Shown here piece by piece: positions 51,502-60,382 of a DNA stretch of 64,000 bases (its first letter is position 1; each line of letters starts with the position of its first letter). A program made the position numbers and the translations under genes. Location: assembly GCF_016424485.1 (NCBI RefSeq), contig NZ_JAELUP010000103.1, positions 642,686-706,685 on the forward strand, given 5' to 3'. This stretch comes from Paenibacillus roseus. Its GTDB lineage: Bacteria; Bacillota; Bacilli; Paenibacillales; Paenibacillaceae. Below the pieces are notes generated by a model that saw only the letters and a program-made list of their open reading frames with translations, had not been told where the DNA came from and did no database searches.

Positions 51502-51542
51502 ATGCAATTCGCTTCTGCTTCACCATAGCAGATCGATTGCAT
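51502..51542 (+). promoter_or_regulatory. Long hairpin between TRAP site and terminator
   Basis: ATGCAATTCG pairs with CGATTGCAT, and an inner stem joins TCTGCT with AGCAGA. It is not a terminator, as no T-run follows. It probably spaces or insulates the TRAP site from the attenuator. Confidence 0.6.
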
Positions 51543-51601
51543 GTACGCTTAACGCAGCGTAGGACAGATCCTGTTCCAACTGCACTTCTGATCGTAGATT
51601 C

Positions 51602-51631
51602 GCTCCTGCTGCGGCAGGAGCTTTTTTATTT
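51602..51631 (+). terminator. trp operon attenuator terminator
   Basis: GCTCCTGC (51602-51609) pairs with GCAGGAGC (51614-51621), followed by TTTTTTATTTT. Two rival pairings exist. CGCAGC (51553-51558) can pair with GCTGCG (51608-51613), and a second GCTCCTG (51634-51640) can take the 3' arm. These are candidate antiterminators. Confidence 0.88.
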
Positions 51632-51682
51632 TCGCTCCTGTTGATCCTTCACTTGAGATAGAAGGCTTTCTCCAATTTCACT

Positions 51683-51732
51683 GCGAAGCAATGCTTCTCC
51701 TCGTCAAGAAACGGCAGAGCCGTTGACGCTTG
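51683..51732 (+). repeat. Interspersed repeat, copy C, in the trpE 5' untranslated region
   Basis: CGAAGC box, then CGTC...AACGGC aga GCCGTT...GACG hairpin, and CGCTTG. It matches copy B (57951-57996) in 24 of the last 29 positions. It lies between the attenuator and the trpE start. Confidence 0.65.
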
Positions 51733-51768
51733 AAAGGATAATAAATCGATGGAAGAAGGGATCTGACG

Positions 51769-53322
51769 ATGGCAACCGAACTGCAGAAGGTCACTCAATT
51801 GGCCGAAAAGTACAATTTAATTCCGATTATTCGCCATGTGATGGCTGATACGGAGACCCCAATCAGGCTGTTCCAGCATTTTTACCGAGAGCGGCGGGCG
51901 TTTTTGCTGGAGAGTGTAGAGGGAGGAGCCAAATGGGCGCGCTATTCGTTTATCGGCACGGACCCGTTTATGATGATCTCAGGCAAGCAGGGCGAAATGA
52001 CCATCGAGCAGCGCGGTGAAAAGCAGGTGTTCCGGGATAAGCCGATTGAGACGCTTAAAGCTTACTTGCGGAGCTTCCGCAGCCCGGCGAATCAGGATTT
52101 GCCGCCATTTACGGGAGGCGCAATCGGATTTTTTGGCTATGATTTGCTGCAGTATTATGAGAAGCTGCCAGCTCACCGGGTTGATGACTTGCAGATGAAC
52201 GACTTGCAGTTTATGTTTTGCGATCAGATTATTGTGTTTGATCACTTCAAGCAGCAGTTGCAGGTGATTGGCAATGTGCATATACCCGAGCGGGCGATGG
52301 ACGAAGATATTCGCATTGCCTATGAAGCTACGGTTGCGAAGATTACGGCCATACTCGAACGGCTGCAGCAGCCGCCTGCTTATCCGGTGCTGGCGAGCGG
52401 CGTAGCACCCACCGATCCGGAGCTTGGCGAGGTGCAGTCGAATTTGACCAAGGAGCAGTTCATTGCCAATGTCGAGCAGGCCAAGGATTACATCCGGGCT
52501 GGCGATATTTTTCAGGTGGTGCTCTCACAGCGCTTCAGCATTGAAACGGAAGTTGATCCGTTGCAGGTATACCGGGTTCTTCGCACGATGAATCCTTCGC
52601 CATACATGTATTATTTGAAGATGGACGATGAAGTTATTGTCGGCACATCGCCGGAGGCGCTCGTTAAAGTCAATCAGGGACGCGTTGAGACTCGACCGAT
52701 TGCCGGCACCAGGCCGCGCGGCAAAACGCCGGAGCAGGATTTGCAACTGGAGCGTGAGCTGCTGGCTGACGAGAAGGAACGGGCGGAGCATCTGATGCTC
52801 GTTGATCTGGGGCGCAACGATATTGGCCGGGTATGTGAATTCGGTACGGTCGCATGTGATTCCTATATGGAAATCGAACGTTACTCCCATGTCATGCACA
52901 TTGTCTCCAACGTTTCCGGCAAACTGAGAGAGGATAAGGATTTCTTCGATGCGTTTGTCTCCTGCCTGCCGGCGGGTACGGTGTCGGGAGCGCCGAAGCT
53001 TAGAGCGATGGAGATTATTGCGGAACTGGAAAATGAAGCGCGCGGCGCCTATGCGGGAGCGATTGGCTATCTCGGATTTGGCGGTAGTCTGGATACTTGC
53101 ATCACGATCCGCACGATCATCTTCAAGCAGGGAAAAGCTTATGTACAGGCCGGAGCTGGCATTGTATGGGACTCGGTGCCGGAAAGTGAATACATGGAGA
53201 CAGTCAACAAAGCGATGGCGCTGCTGAAAGCTATCCGTGCGGCGGAGCTGATGTTCCCGGTTCAGGGCGAGGCTACGAACGAGCGGTCGATCACCAATAT
53301 CGATTACCACTTGAAGGCTTAG
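51769..53322 (+). CDS. trpE: Anthranilate synthase component I
   Basis: A 517-residue chorismate-using enzyme, first step of Trp synthesis. The N-terminal Trp-feedback region includes LLESVEGG. The catalytic region contains SPYMYYLKMDDEVIVGTSPEALVKV, RPIAGTRPRG, LMLVDLGRNDIGRV, and AGTVSGAPKLRAMEII. The glutamine amidotransferase subunit (TrpG) is not encoded in the operon, as in B. subtilis, where PabA serves both pathways. GAAGAAGGG precedes the ATG. Controlled by the TRAP leader. Confidence 0.97.
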   Translation: MATELQKVTQLAEKYNLIPIIRHVMADTETPIRLFQHFYRERRAFLLESVEGGAKWARYSFIGTDPFMMISGKQGEMTIEQRGEKQVFRDKPIETLKAYLRSFRSPANQDLPPFTGGAIGFFGYDLLQYYEKLPAHRVDDLQMNDLQFMFCDQIIVFDHFKQQLQVIGNVHIPERAMDEDIRIAYEATVAKITAILERLQQPPAYPVLASGVAPTDPELGEVQSNLTKEQFIANVEQAKDYIRAGDIFQVVLSQRFSIETEVDPLQVYRVLRTMNPSPYMYYLKMDDEVIVGTSPEALVKVNQGRVETRPIAGTRPRGKTPEQDLQLERELLADEKERAEHLMLVDLGRNDIGRVCEFGTVACDSYMEIERYSHVMHIVSNVSGKLREDKDFFDAFVSCLPAGTVSGAPKLRAMEIIAELENEARGAYAGAIGYLGFGGSLDTCITIRTIIFKQGKAYVQAGAGIVWDSVPESEYMETVNKAMALLKAIRAAELMFPVQGEATNERSITNIDYHLKA

Positions 53323-53334
53323 GGGGAGCTTACA

Positions 53335-54381
53335 ATGACAATCACATCTTTAAATATGCAGCAAGCGCTTTCTAAAATTGTAGGCGGCGAGCATTTGACG
53401 CGCGAGGAAGCAGCAGGCATTATGGAGATTATTATGAGCGGTGAAGCGACCCCGGCTCAGATTGCCGGTATTGTGACAGCCCTTAGGATGAAAGGTGAGA
53501 CCGTTGATGAAATTGCTGGCTTTGCCGAGGTAATGCGTGCCAAATCGAGCCGTGTTACGACGGAGCAAGAGGGGCTGCTGGATACATGCGGCACCGGCGG
53601 GTCAGGCATTCACAAGTTCAATATCTCAACTGCATCGGCCATTATTGCGGCAGCGGCGGGGATTCGTGTAGCCAAGCACGGAAACCGGGCGATGACAGGC
53701 AAAGCCGGCTCGGCTGATGTGCTGGAGGCGCTCGGCGTCAACATCACGCTGACCGCAGAGCAGGCGGCAGCGTGTCTGGACAGTATCGGCATATGCTTCA
53801 TGTTTGCCCAGCTGTACCATCCGTCGCTCAGACATGCGGCAGGGCCGCGCAAGGAACTGGGCATCCGCAGCATCTTCAATATGCTCGGGCCATTGACGAA
53901 CCCGGCAGGGGCCGACCGCCAACTGCTTGGCATTTATGAGCGCTCACGGACGGAGACGGTTGCCGGGGTGCTCAAGCAGCTTGGGCTGAAACGGGCTATG
54001 GTTGTCAGCAGTCATGACGGTCTGGATGAGATCAGCCTGTCTGCACCTTCCCAAATTTCCGAACTGCAGGGCGGCAACATCCGCACTTATGATATTACGC
54101 CGGAGGAACTTGGTCTGCGGCGCTGTGAACTGGGCGAGATAATGGGCGGCAACGCTGATGTTAATGCGCAAATTATCAGACGTGTATTCAGCGGGGAGGA
54201 GCAAGGGCCCTACCGGGATATTATTGCAGCGAACGCCGGGGCTTGTATTTATGTAGGAGGAGCTGCGGCATCGCTGACAGAAGGTGTTGGGCGCGCCAAG
54301 CAACTGATTGAAGAGGGAGCTGCGGCAGCCAAGCTGGAGCAATTAATACGGACGACAGGAGAGTTGGCCCATGTTTCTTGA
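53335..54381 (+). CDS. trpD: Anthranilate phosphoribosyltransferase
   Basis: A 348-residue enzyme joining anthranilate and PRPP. Motifs: LLDTCGTGGSGIHKFNIST (PRPP site), VAKHGNRAMTGKAGSADVLE, and MFAQLYHPSLRHAAGPRKELG. The ATG has GGGGGAG upstream. The stop overlaps the trpC start by 11 bases. Confidence 0.97.
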   Translation: MTITSLNMQQALSKIVGGEHLTREEAAGIMEIIMSGEATPAQIAGIVTALRMKGETVDEIAGFAEVMRAKSSRVTTEQEGLLDTCGTGGSGIHKFNISTASAIIAAAAGIRVAKHGNRAMTGKAGSADVLEALGVNITLTAEQAAACLDSIGICFMFAQLYHPSLRHAAGPRKELGIRSIFNMLGPLTNPAGADRQLLGIYERSRTETVAGVLKQLGLKRAMVVSSHDGLDEISLSAPSQISELQGGNIRTYDITPEELGLRRCELGEIMGGNADVNAQIIRRVFSGEEQGPYRDIIAANAGACIYVGGAAASLTEGVGRAKQLIEEGAAAAKLEQLIRTTGELAHVS

Positions 54382-55168
54382 TAAAATTGTGGATGTCAAG
54401 CGCAAGGAAGTAGAAACACTCGGCGAGCAATTTTCATTGCCGGTTTATGAGAAGCAAATAGCCGGGCTGCCGGCCTGTCTCGGCTTCGAAAGAGCGCTGA
54501 CCACAGGGCGAAAGCGCCAGGTGGGACTTATTGCCGAGGTGAAGAAGGCCTCCCCGTCCAAAGGGCTGATTCGGGCTGACTTTGAACCGGTTCAACTGGC
54601 GTCTCTGTATGAGAGTCATGGCGCCGATTGTATCTCCGTTCTCACGGACACCGATTTCTTCCAGGGGAGCAATGATTATCTGACCCGAGTGCGTCAGCAG
54701 GTCAACGTACCGCTATTGCGTAAGGATTTCATTATCGATTACCGCCAGGTCTATGAGGCGCGTGCTATCGGCGCGGATGCGGTGCTGCTGATTGCAGCCA
54801 TCCTGGCCTCCAAGCAATTGTCGGAATACTACGACCTGGCTAAGGATCTGGGCATGGATGTGCTTGTAGAGGTTCACGACCGCGAAGAACTGGAGATGGT
54901 GCTGGAGCTTGACAAGGCGACATTGATCGGAGTCAATAACCGCAATTTGAAGACATTTGTGACGGATATCCGCACAACAGAGCAACTGATCGGCATGATG
55001 CCCAAGCACGCAACTGTCATTAGCGAAAGCGGCATTTCAGGTTCGGACGAAATTGCCTATTTGCAAGGCATAGGAGCGCATGGCGTATTGGTGGGCGAAC
55101 ATTTCATGCGTCAGGACGATGTGGGCGCGGCAGTAGAACAATTAATGGGACCAGTGTCCGTCCGATGA
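54371..55168 (+). CDS. trpC: Indole-3-glycerol phosphate synthase
   Basis: A 265-residue TIM-barrel enzyme that closes the indole ring. Catalytic segments: LIAEVKKASPSKGLIRADF, VPLLRKDFIIDYRQVYEARA, GVNNRNLKTF, and ISESGISG. Overlaps trpD and, by four bases, trpF. The coupling implies balanced synthesis. Confidence 0.97.
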   Translation: MFLDKIVDVKRKEVETLGEQFSLPVYEKQIAGLPACLGFERALTTGRKRQVGLIAEVKKASPSKGLIRADFEPVQLASLYESHGADCISVLTDTDFFQGSNDYLTRVRQQVNVPLLRKDFIIDYRQVYEARAIGADAVLLIAAILASKQLSEYYDLAKDLGMDVLVEVHDREELEMVLELDKATLIGVNNRNLKTFVTDIRTTEQLIGMMPKHATVISESGISGSDEIAYLQGIGAHGVLVGEHFMRQDDVGAAVEQLMGPVSVR

Positions 55169-55890
55169 CAGCGGAAGCCGGCATTAAGGTTAAGGTATGC
55201 GGATTCAAGGATACGAATATTATCGGCCAACTGGATGGTCTTTCCATCAACGAGGTCGGATTTATACTGGCGCCAAGCCGACGTCAGGTGACGCCTGAGC
55301 AGGCGGGAGAAATGCTGCGGGCTGTCCGCATGGTGCGTAATGATCAGGGAGCGCCAATACAGGCCGTAGGTGTAGTCGTCAATGCCTCTATAGAAGAATT
55401 GAAATTGATTCTTGCATCGGCTCCGCTGGATGTATTGCAGCTTCACGGCCAAGAGACGCCTGAGTTCTGCGCAGCTGTAAAGCAGCTTGGCGTTAAGGTA
55501 TGGAAGGTATTCTCACTGTCTGCGGAGCAATCTGCAGGCAGTACGCTGGCGGGGGATCACCTCGGAGACGTATCTGAGAGCGAACTTGCGAGTGCAAGCG
55601 CTCTGGCATTGCTTGCCCCTTACAAAGACAGTATCGACGGGGCACTAATCGATACGGCCGGTGGCGGTACCGGGCAGCCGTTTGACTGGAGCAACATACC
55701 GGCTTACCGGGAGGCAGCCCACTCACTCGGCTTGCCGCTCTATGTTGCCGGGGGGCTTCATGAAGGCAATGTAAAAGAGCTGCTTGGCTACGGGCCGGAC
55801 GGAGTTGATGTCTCCAGCGGAGTGGAAACCGACGGAGTAAAGGATATCGTAAAAATCAGGGCATTTGTTGAAAGGGTGAAGAGACCATGA
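55165..55890 (+). CDS. trpF: Phosphoribosylanthranilate isomerase
   Basis: A 241-residue TIM-barrel isomerase. Catalytic Cys in KVCGFKD, then LQLHGQE, and GALIDTAGGGTGQPFDW with the catalytic Asp. The C-terminal phosphate site is LYVAGGLHEGNVKE. It is slightly longer than the family average because of an insert near residues 120-150. ATGA overlaps on both sides. Confidence 0.96.
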   Translation: MTAEAGIKVKVCGFKDTNIIGQLDGLSINEVGFILAPSRRQVTPEQAGEMLRAVRMVRNDQGAPIQAVGVVVNASIEELKLILASAPLDVLQLHGQETPEFCAAVKQLGVKVWKVFSLSAEQSAGSTLAGDHLGDVSESELASASALALLAPYKDSIDGALIDTAGGGTGQPFDWSNIPAYREAAHSLGLPLYVAGGLHEGNVKELLGYGPDGVDVSSGVETDGVKDIVKIRAFVERVKRP

Positions 55891-57077
55891 ATCACGTACC
55901 GGACGAAAATGGGCGCTACGGTAAATTCGGAGGCCGATATGTGCCGGAAACTTTAATGAACGCATTGTTTGAGCTGGAGGAAGCGTTCAATCATTACGCC
56001 AAAGACCCGGAGTTTAAAGCGGAGCTGCAATATTTGCTCAAGCAGTATTCTGGCAGACCGACGCCGCTTTACTATGCGGAGAGACTCTCCAAGCACCTGG
56101 GGGGCGCACGGATCTACCTTAAGCGTGAGGACTTGAACCATACCGGCGCGCATAAAATCAACAACTCACTGGCTCAGGCGCTGCTGGCCAAACGAATGGG
56201 CAAGACGAAGGTTATCGCCGAGACGGGAGCGGGGCAGCACGGGGTGGCATCTGCAACGGCGGCGGCACTGCTTGGTCTGGAATGCAAAGTGTTTATGGGG
56301 GAAGAGGACACCAAGCGTCAGCAGCTCAATGTGTTCCGCATGAAACTGCTCGGGGCGGAGGTTGTACCGGTATTGTCCGGGACGCGCACGCTTAAGGATG
56401 CGTGCAATGAAACGCTGCGCTATTGGGTCAGCCATGTGAACGATACGTATTACATTCTCGGCTCCGTTACCGGACCGCATCCTTATCCGAAAATGGTTCG
56501 CGACTTTCAGCGCATTATTGGCGATGAAGCGCGGGAGCAGATGCTTGCCGAGCAGGGCAAACTGCCTGATTATGTCGTAGCGGCCGTCGGTGGCGGAAGC
56601 AATGCGATCGGAATCTTTTATCCGTTTATTCAGGATGAGTCAGTCAAGCTGATCGGTGTAGAGGCGGCCGGGAAAGGCGTGGATTCCGAGGAGCATGCGG
56701 CAACGATGACTAAAGGGCGGCATGGTGTTTTCCAGGGCTCGCTCAGCTATGTGCTGCAGGATGATCATGGACAGGTGCTGCCTGCCCACTCGATTTCAGC
56801 GGGTCTGGACTATCCGGGAGTCGGTCCAGAGCATTCTTACCTCAAAGACAGCGGCCGTGCCCAATATGAACCGATTACGGATGCGGAAGCGCTCGAAGCG
56901 CTCCAGCTGCTGTCCCGCACAGAGGGAATTATCCCGGCGCTTGAGTCGGCTCATGCGATTGCCCAGACGATGAAGCTGGCGCCTTCGCTTGATAAGGATC
57001 AGACGATTGTCGTCAGTCTGTCTGGACGCGGCGACAAGGATGTTGAGGCCATCATGGGTTATCTGGGAGGAATATAA
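55887..57077 (+). CDS. trpB: Tryptophan synthase beta chain
   Basis: A 396-residue PLP enzyme condensing indole and serine. The PLP Lys is in HTGAHKINNSL. Other motifs: ETGAGQHGVASATAAALLGL, GGGSNAIG (PLP phosphate), SAGLDYPGVGPEH, and SLSGRGDKD. Typical TrpB1 form that works with TrpA. The start overlaps the trpF stop by four bases. Confidence 0.98.
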   Translation: MNHVPDENGRYGKFGGRYVPETLMNALFELEEAFNHYAKDPEFKAELQYLLKQYSGRPTPLYYAERLSKHLGGARIYLKREDLNHTGAHKINNSLAQALLAKRMGKTKVIAETGAGQHGVASATAAALLGLECKVFMGEEDTKRQQLNVFRMKLLGAEVVPVLSGTRTLKDACNETLRYWVSHVNDTYYILGSVTGPHPYPKMVRDFQRIIGDEAREQMLAEQGKLPDYVVAAVGGGSNAIGIFYPFIQDESVKLIGVEAAGKGVDSEEHAATMTKGRHGVFQGSLSYVLQDDHGQVLPAHSISAGLDYPGVGPEHSYLKDSGRAQYEPITDAEALEALQLLSRTEGIIPALESAHAIAQTMKLAPSLDKDQTIVVSLSGRGDKDVEAIMGYLGGI

Positions 57078-57079
57078 CG

Positions 57080-57886
57080 ATGAATCATATAGATCAGACG
57101 TTTGCCGGGTTAAAGGAGCAGGGCAAGACCGCACTCATTCCGTTCCTGACCGTTGGGGACCCGGATGCGGGAACTACGATCGAAATTATTCGCCAGTTGG
57201 AAGCTGCCGGGGCTGACTTGATTGAGCTTGGCGTTCCTTATTCCGACCCGCTTGCAGACGGGCCGGTCATTCAGCGAGCCTCCGGCCGGGCACTCCAGCA
57301 TGGCATTACCATTACAGAGTGTATCCAGGTTGCCGAAGATGCGCGCAAGTCAGGCGTCAAGCTGCCATTTATATTGTTTACGTATTATAATCCGGTTCTC
57401 CAGATGGGACTGGAAAAGTTCTTCGATCTCATAAGCAAAAAAGAAATCAGCGGACTGATCATTCCCGATCTGCCAACGGAAGAGGACGCGGAACTTCGTG
57501 CAATGGCGGAGGCGGCGAATATTCACCTTATCCCGCTCGTTGCACCTACCTCAAAAGAGCGCATTGCGCGCATTACCGGGCGGGCCAGAGGCTTCATTTA
57601 CTGTGTATCCTCGCTTGGCGTAACAGGCGTTCGCTCGGATTTCCACAGCGGAATTGATTCGTTCCTATCCGATGTCAGACAATCGACAGAACTGCCGATT
57701 GCCATTGGATTCGGGATTTCCTCCCGGGAGCATGTCGAGCGCTTCTCCAAACAATGCGACGGCGTCGTGGTCGGGAGCGCAATCGTGCGGAAAATCGAGG
57801 AGACGCTCCCGCTGCTGCAGAGCGCAGAACACCGCAGGGAGGGGCTTGAGCAAATCCGGCAGTTTGTCCAGGGATTAAAGGGCTAA
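57080..57886 (+). CDS. trpA: Tryptophan synthase alpha chain
   Basis: A 268-residue TIM-barrel subunit that cleaves indole-3-glycerol phosphate. The catalytic Glu is in LIELGVPYSDPLADGPVIQ; the second catalytic Asp is in GLIIPDLPTEE. The phosphate loop GFGIS and the YCVSSLGVTGVR loop are present. It begins two bases after trpB and ends the trp unit; repeat elements and a terminator follow. Confidence 0.98.
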   Translation: MNHIDQTFAGLKEQGKTALIPFLTVGDPDAGTTIEIIRQLEAAGADLIELGVPYSDPLADGPVIQRASGRALQHGITITECIQVAEDARKSGVKLPFILFTYYNPVLQMGLEKFFDLISKKEISGLIIPDLPTEEDAELRAMAEAANIHLIPLVAPTSKERIARITGRARGFIYCVSSLGVTGVRSDFHSGIDSFLSDVRQSTELPIAIGFGISSREHVERFSKQCDGVVVGSAIVRKIEETLPLLQSAEHRREGLEQIRQFVQGLKG

Positions 57887-57898
57887 CCTTCTTTCAAA

Positions 57899-57940
57899 AT
57901 ATAAGGATTTATAAAGTTCCTTCTATAAATGAGCTTATAT
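57899..57940 (+). repeat. Nested AT-rich palindrome after trpA
   Basis: Outer arms ATATAAG/CTTATAT (57899-57905 and 57934-57940) enclose inner arms ATTTATA/TATAAAT (57907-57913 and 57924-57930). It directly precedes repeat copy B. Confidence 0.6.
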
Positions 57941-57950
57941 TTTACCACGA

Positions 57951-57996
57951 AACGAAGTTTTTGCTTGTCAAAGGACGGCAAAGCCGTTTGCGCTTG
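57951..57996 (+). repeat. Interspersed repeat, copy B
   Basis: CGAAG box, ACGGC aaa GCCGT hairpin core, and CGCTTG end box. Same family as 34427-34473 and 51683-51732. Confidence 0.65.
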
Positions 57997-58017
57997 GGCT
58001 TGACAGCTTGAGGAAAT

Positions 58018-58048
58018 GAATCACCTTGCGGGTGCAGGGTGATTTTTT
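58018..58048 (+). terminator. Terminator of the trp operon
   Basis: AATCACCTTGC / GCAGGGTGATT around GGGT, followed by TTTTTT. Confidence 0.85.
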
Positions 58049-58123
58049 GACTTTTCAATGACCGCTGGATATGAGAGAATGTGAAAGATAGTGTTTAACA
58101 GAAATTTGATGAGGTGATCGTAC

Positions 58124-59221
58124 ATGCAGCCCAAGCAAAATATAATTCATCTACCCGTTTACCAGCCGGGCAAGCCGATTGAAGATGTAAAGCGAGAGCT
58201 TGGCTTGACAGATGTTGTCAAGCTGGCTTCCAATGAAAATCCGTTCGGTTCTTCGGAGAAAGCGAAGGAAGCAATCATAGCGGAGCTTTCCAATACAAGC
58301 ATTTATCCGGACGGGGCAAGCGTCTCCTTGACTGCTGATATTGCAGCCAAATTTGACATTGGCACAGACCAGATTATTTTCGGAACCGGTTCCGATGAAG
58401 TGATTCTGATGATTGCGCGCGCGTTCCTGACAACGGGTGACGAGACGATTATGGCGGATGAAACCTTTTCCCAGTACAAGCACAATGCTGTGGTGGAGAA
58501 TGCCACGATTATCGAAGTTCCGCTCAAGGACGGCAAGCATGACCTGCCCGCTATGTTGGCGCGTGTGACAGACAAGACGAAGATCGTCTGGATATGCAAC
58601 CCGAACAACCCGACAGGCACAATTGTCCACAAGGAAGAGCTGGAGCAATTTATGAGCCAGGTTCCGCCGCATGTGCTCGTTGTGCTGGATGAGGCTTATT
58701 GCGAATATATTGAGGACGAGCAGTACCCGGACGGCTTTGAGTTCCTGAAGCGGTACAAGAACCTGGTTCTGCTGCGTACGTTCTCCAAAATTTACGGATT
58801 GGCATCGCTGCGGATCGGCTTTGGCGTGGGGCGCCCGGAAACTATTCGTTACATCAATCAAGTACGCGAGCCGTTCAATACGAGCCGGTTTGGCCAGGCA
58901 GCAGCCAAGGCAGCACTTGCGGACGAAGAGTTTGTCGCCTACTGCCGTGAGCAGAACAGACGCGGCATTCAATACATTACAGGTGAATTTGAACGTCTTG
59001 GTTTAAGCTATTTCCCTGCCTATGGCAACTTTATTATGTTTGATACGAAATTCCCTTCCGCTCAGGTATTTGACGGCCTGCTGCGCAGAGGCGTTATTTC
59101 CCGGGCCAGATGGTCCAAGTATCCGACCCATGTGCGGATCACAGTCGGGAGCCAGGAGCAGAATGAGAAGTTTATCAGCTCCTTGGAGCAGGTACTGCAG
59201 GAATTGGCGGTGCAAGTTTAG
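58124..59221 (+). CDS. hisC: Histidinol-phosphate aminotransferase / aromatic aminotransferase
   Basis: A 365-residue class I/II PLP aminotransferase. The PLP Lys is in LRTFSKIYGLASLRIGFG. Other sites are ASNENPFGSS, GSDEVILMIARAFL, CNPNNPTGT, and DEAYCEY. In B. subtilis this gene, between trpA and tyrA, serves both His synthesis and Phe/Tyr transamination; the context here suggests the same. The ATG has TGAGGTGATCG upstream. It begins after the trp terminator, so it has partly separate expression. Confidence 0.94.
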   Translation: MQPKQNIIHLPVYQPGKPIEDVKRELGLTDVVKLASNENPFGSSEKAKEAIIAELSNTSIYPDGASVSLTADIAAKFDIGTDQIIFGTGSDEVILMIARAFLTTGDETIMADETFSQYKHNAVVENATIIEVPLKDGKHDLPAMLARVTDKTKIVWICNPNNPTGTIVHKEELEQFMSQVPPHVLVVLDEAYCEYIEDEQYPDGFEFLKRYKNLVLLRTFSKIYGLASLRIGFGVGRPETIRYINQVREPFNTSRFGQAAAKAALADEEFVAYCREQNRRGIQYITGEFERLGLSYFPAYGNFIMFDTKFPSAQVFDGLLRRGVISRARWSKYPTHVRITVGSQEQNEKFISSLEQVLQELAVQV

Positions 59222-59224
59222 ACG

Positions 59225-60316
59225 ATGACCACTATAGCCATTTTCGGAGTCGGCCTGATCGGGGGCTCGCTGGCATTATGCTTCAAGGGCAAGCCAGGGC
59301 TTCATGTTATCGGACATTCCGTCCGGCCGTCCTCGGTGGAGAAGTATATTCAGAGGGGGGTTGTGGACGAAGGGACAACCTCGATGAGAGAAGCTGCGGA
59401 AGCAGCCGATTTTATCTTTCTGTGCGTGCCGGTAGGCAATCTGGAGGAGTATGTACAAAAGCTTAGCACTTATAAGCTCAAGCCGGGCTGCATTATTACG
59501 GATGTGGGCAGCACCAAAGCTTCTGTCGCCGCTTGCGCGCGCAAGCATGATCTTCAGGGCGCTCACTTCATCGGCGGCCATCCGATGGCAGGCTCGGAGC
59601 GTTCAGGCGTGGAAGCAGCCAGCTCGATTTTGTTCGAGAACGCCTATTACGTGCTGACGCCTGACCCGTCTACCCCTGCGGCGGCAGTGGACCGCTTGAA
59701 GGCATTGCTCGCGGATACGAAGGCGCATATCGTTAGGGTTGATGCCGTGGAGCATGACGAGATCGTCGGTGCGATCAGCCATCTGCCGCATATTATTGCA
59801 GCGATGCTTGTCAATCAAATCCGAGGTTACAATGAGGGGAACCCGTTATACGCCTCTCTTGCTGCTGGCGGTTTTCGCGACATTACGAGAATTGCTTCCA
59901 GCGACCCGGTCATCTGGCGGGATATTTTGATTAATAATAAGGATGTTCTGTTGTCTTTGCTTGCCGACTGGCAGGAGGAGACGAACAAAGTGATTCAGGT
60001 GCTTGAGAATGGGGACGGTGCGGCAATTGAGGAAGCTTTTCTCACAGCCGGACAATTCCGCAGCCAGTTGCCTGAACGCAGGAAGGGCATGATTCATTCC
60101 ATATTCGAATGCTACGTGGATGTAGCGGATCATCCGGGTATTATCGGCAAGATTGCGACAGAGCTAGGCAATCACCGGATTAATCTGAGCAACCTGCAAA
60201 TTATCGAAAGCAGAGAGGATGTGCCGGGCATACTTCGGCTTTCATTCCGGGAACAGACTGATCTAGACCAGGCAGTGGAGTTGCTCCATTCGTCCGGCTA
60301 TTCGACCCATTTCTAA
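59225..60316 (+). CDS. tyrA: Prephenate dehydrogenase with ACT domain
   Basis: A 363-residue enzyme that oxidatively decarboxylates prephenate to 4-hydroxyphenylpyruvate. NAD motif IFGVGLIGGSLALCFKG. Catalytic segments include GGHPMAGSERSG and the HDEIVGAISHLPHIIAA stretch. The C-terminal ACT domain (about residues 295-363; DVADHPGIIGKIATELGNHR) is the usual tyrosine-binding region. Starts three bases after hisC, so co-transcribed. In B. subtilis aroE follows; here it does not. Confidence 0.96.
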   Translation: MTTIAIFGVGLIGGSLALCFKGKPGLHVIGHSVRPSSVEKYIQRGVVDEGTTSMREAAEAADFIFLCVPVGNLEEYVQKLSTYKLKPGCIITDVGSTKASVAACARKHDLQGAHFIGGHPMAGSERSGVEAASSILFENAYYVLTPDPSTPAAAVDRLKALLADTKAHIVRVDAVEHDEIVGAISHLPHIIAAMLVNQIRGYNEGNPLYASLAAGGFRDITRIASSDPVIWRDILINNKDVLLSLLADWQEETNKVIQVLENGDGAAIEEAFLTAGQFRSQLPERRKGMIHSIFECYVDVADHPGIIGKIATELGNHRINLSNLQIIESREDVPGILRLSFREQTDLDQAVELLHSSGYSTHF

Positions 60317-60330
60317 AAAACTGATCTATG

Positions 60331-60369
60331 TAAAAAGGCGCTGCCTGCACCACGGGTCAGCGTCTTTTT
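60331..60369 (+). terminator. Terminator after tyrA
   Basis: AAAAAGGCGCTG / CAGCGTCTTTTT with a 14-base loop. Confidence 0.85.
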
Positions 60370-60382
60370 GGCTTAAAACTGA

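Noticed and set aside
51456..51644. A 62-codon reading frame in the trp leader
   Set aside because: It overlaps the TRAP triplets, the leader hairpin, and the terminator; the leader is explained as RNA.
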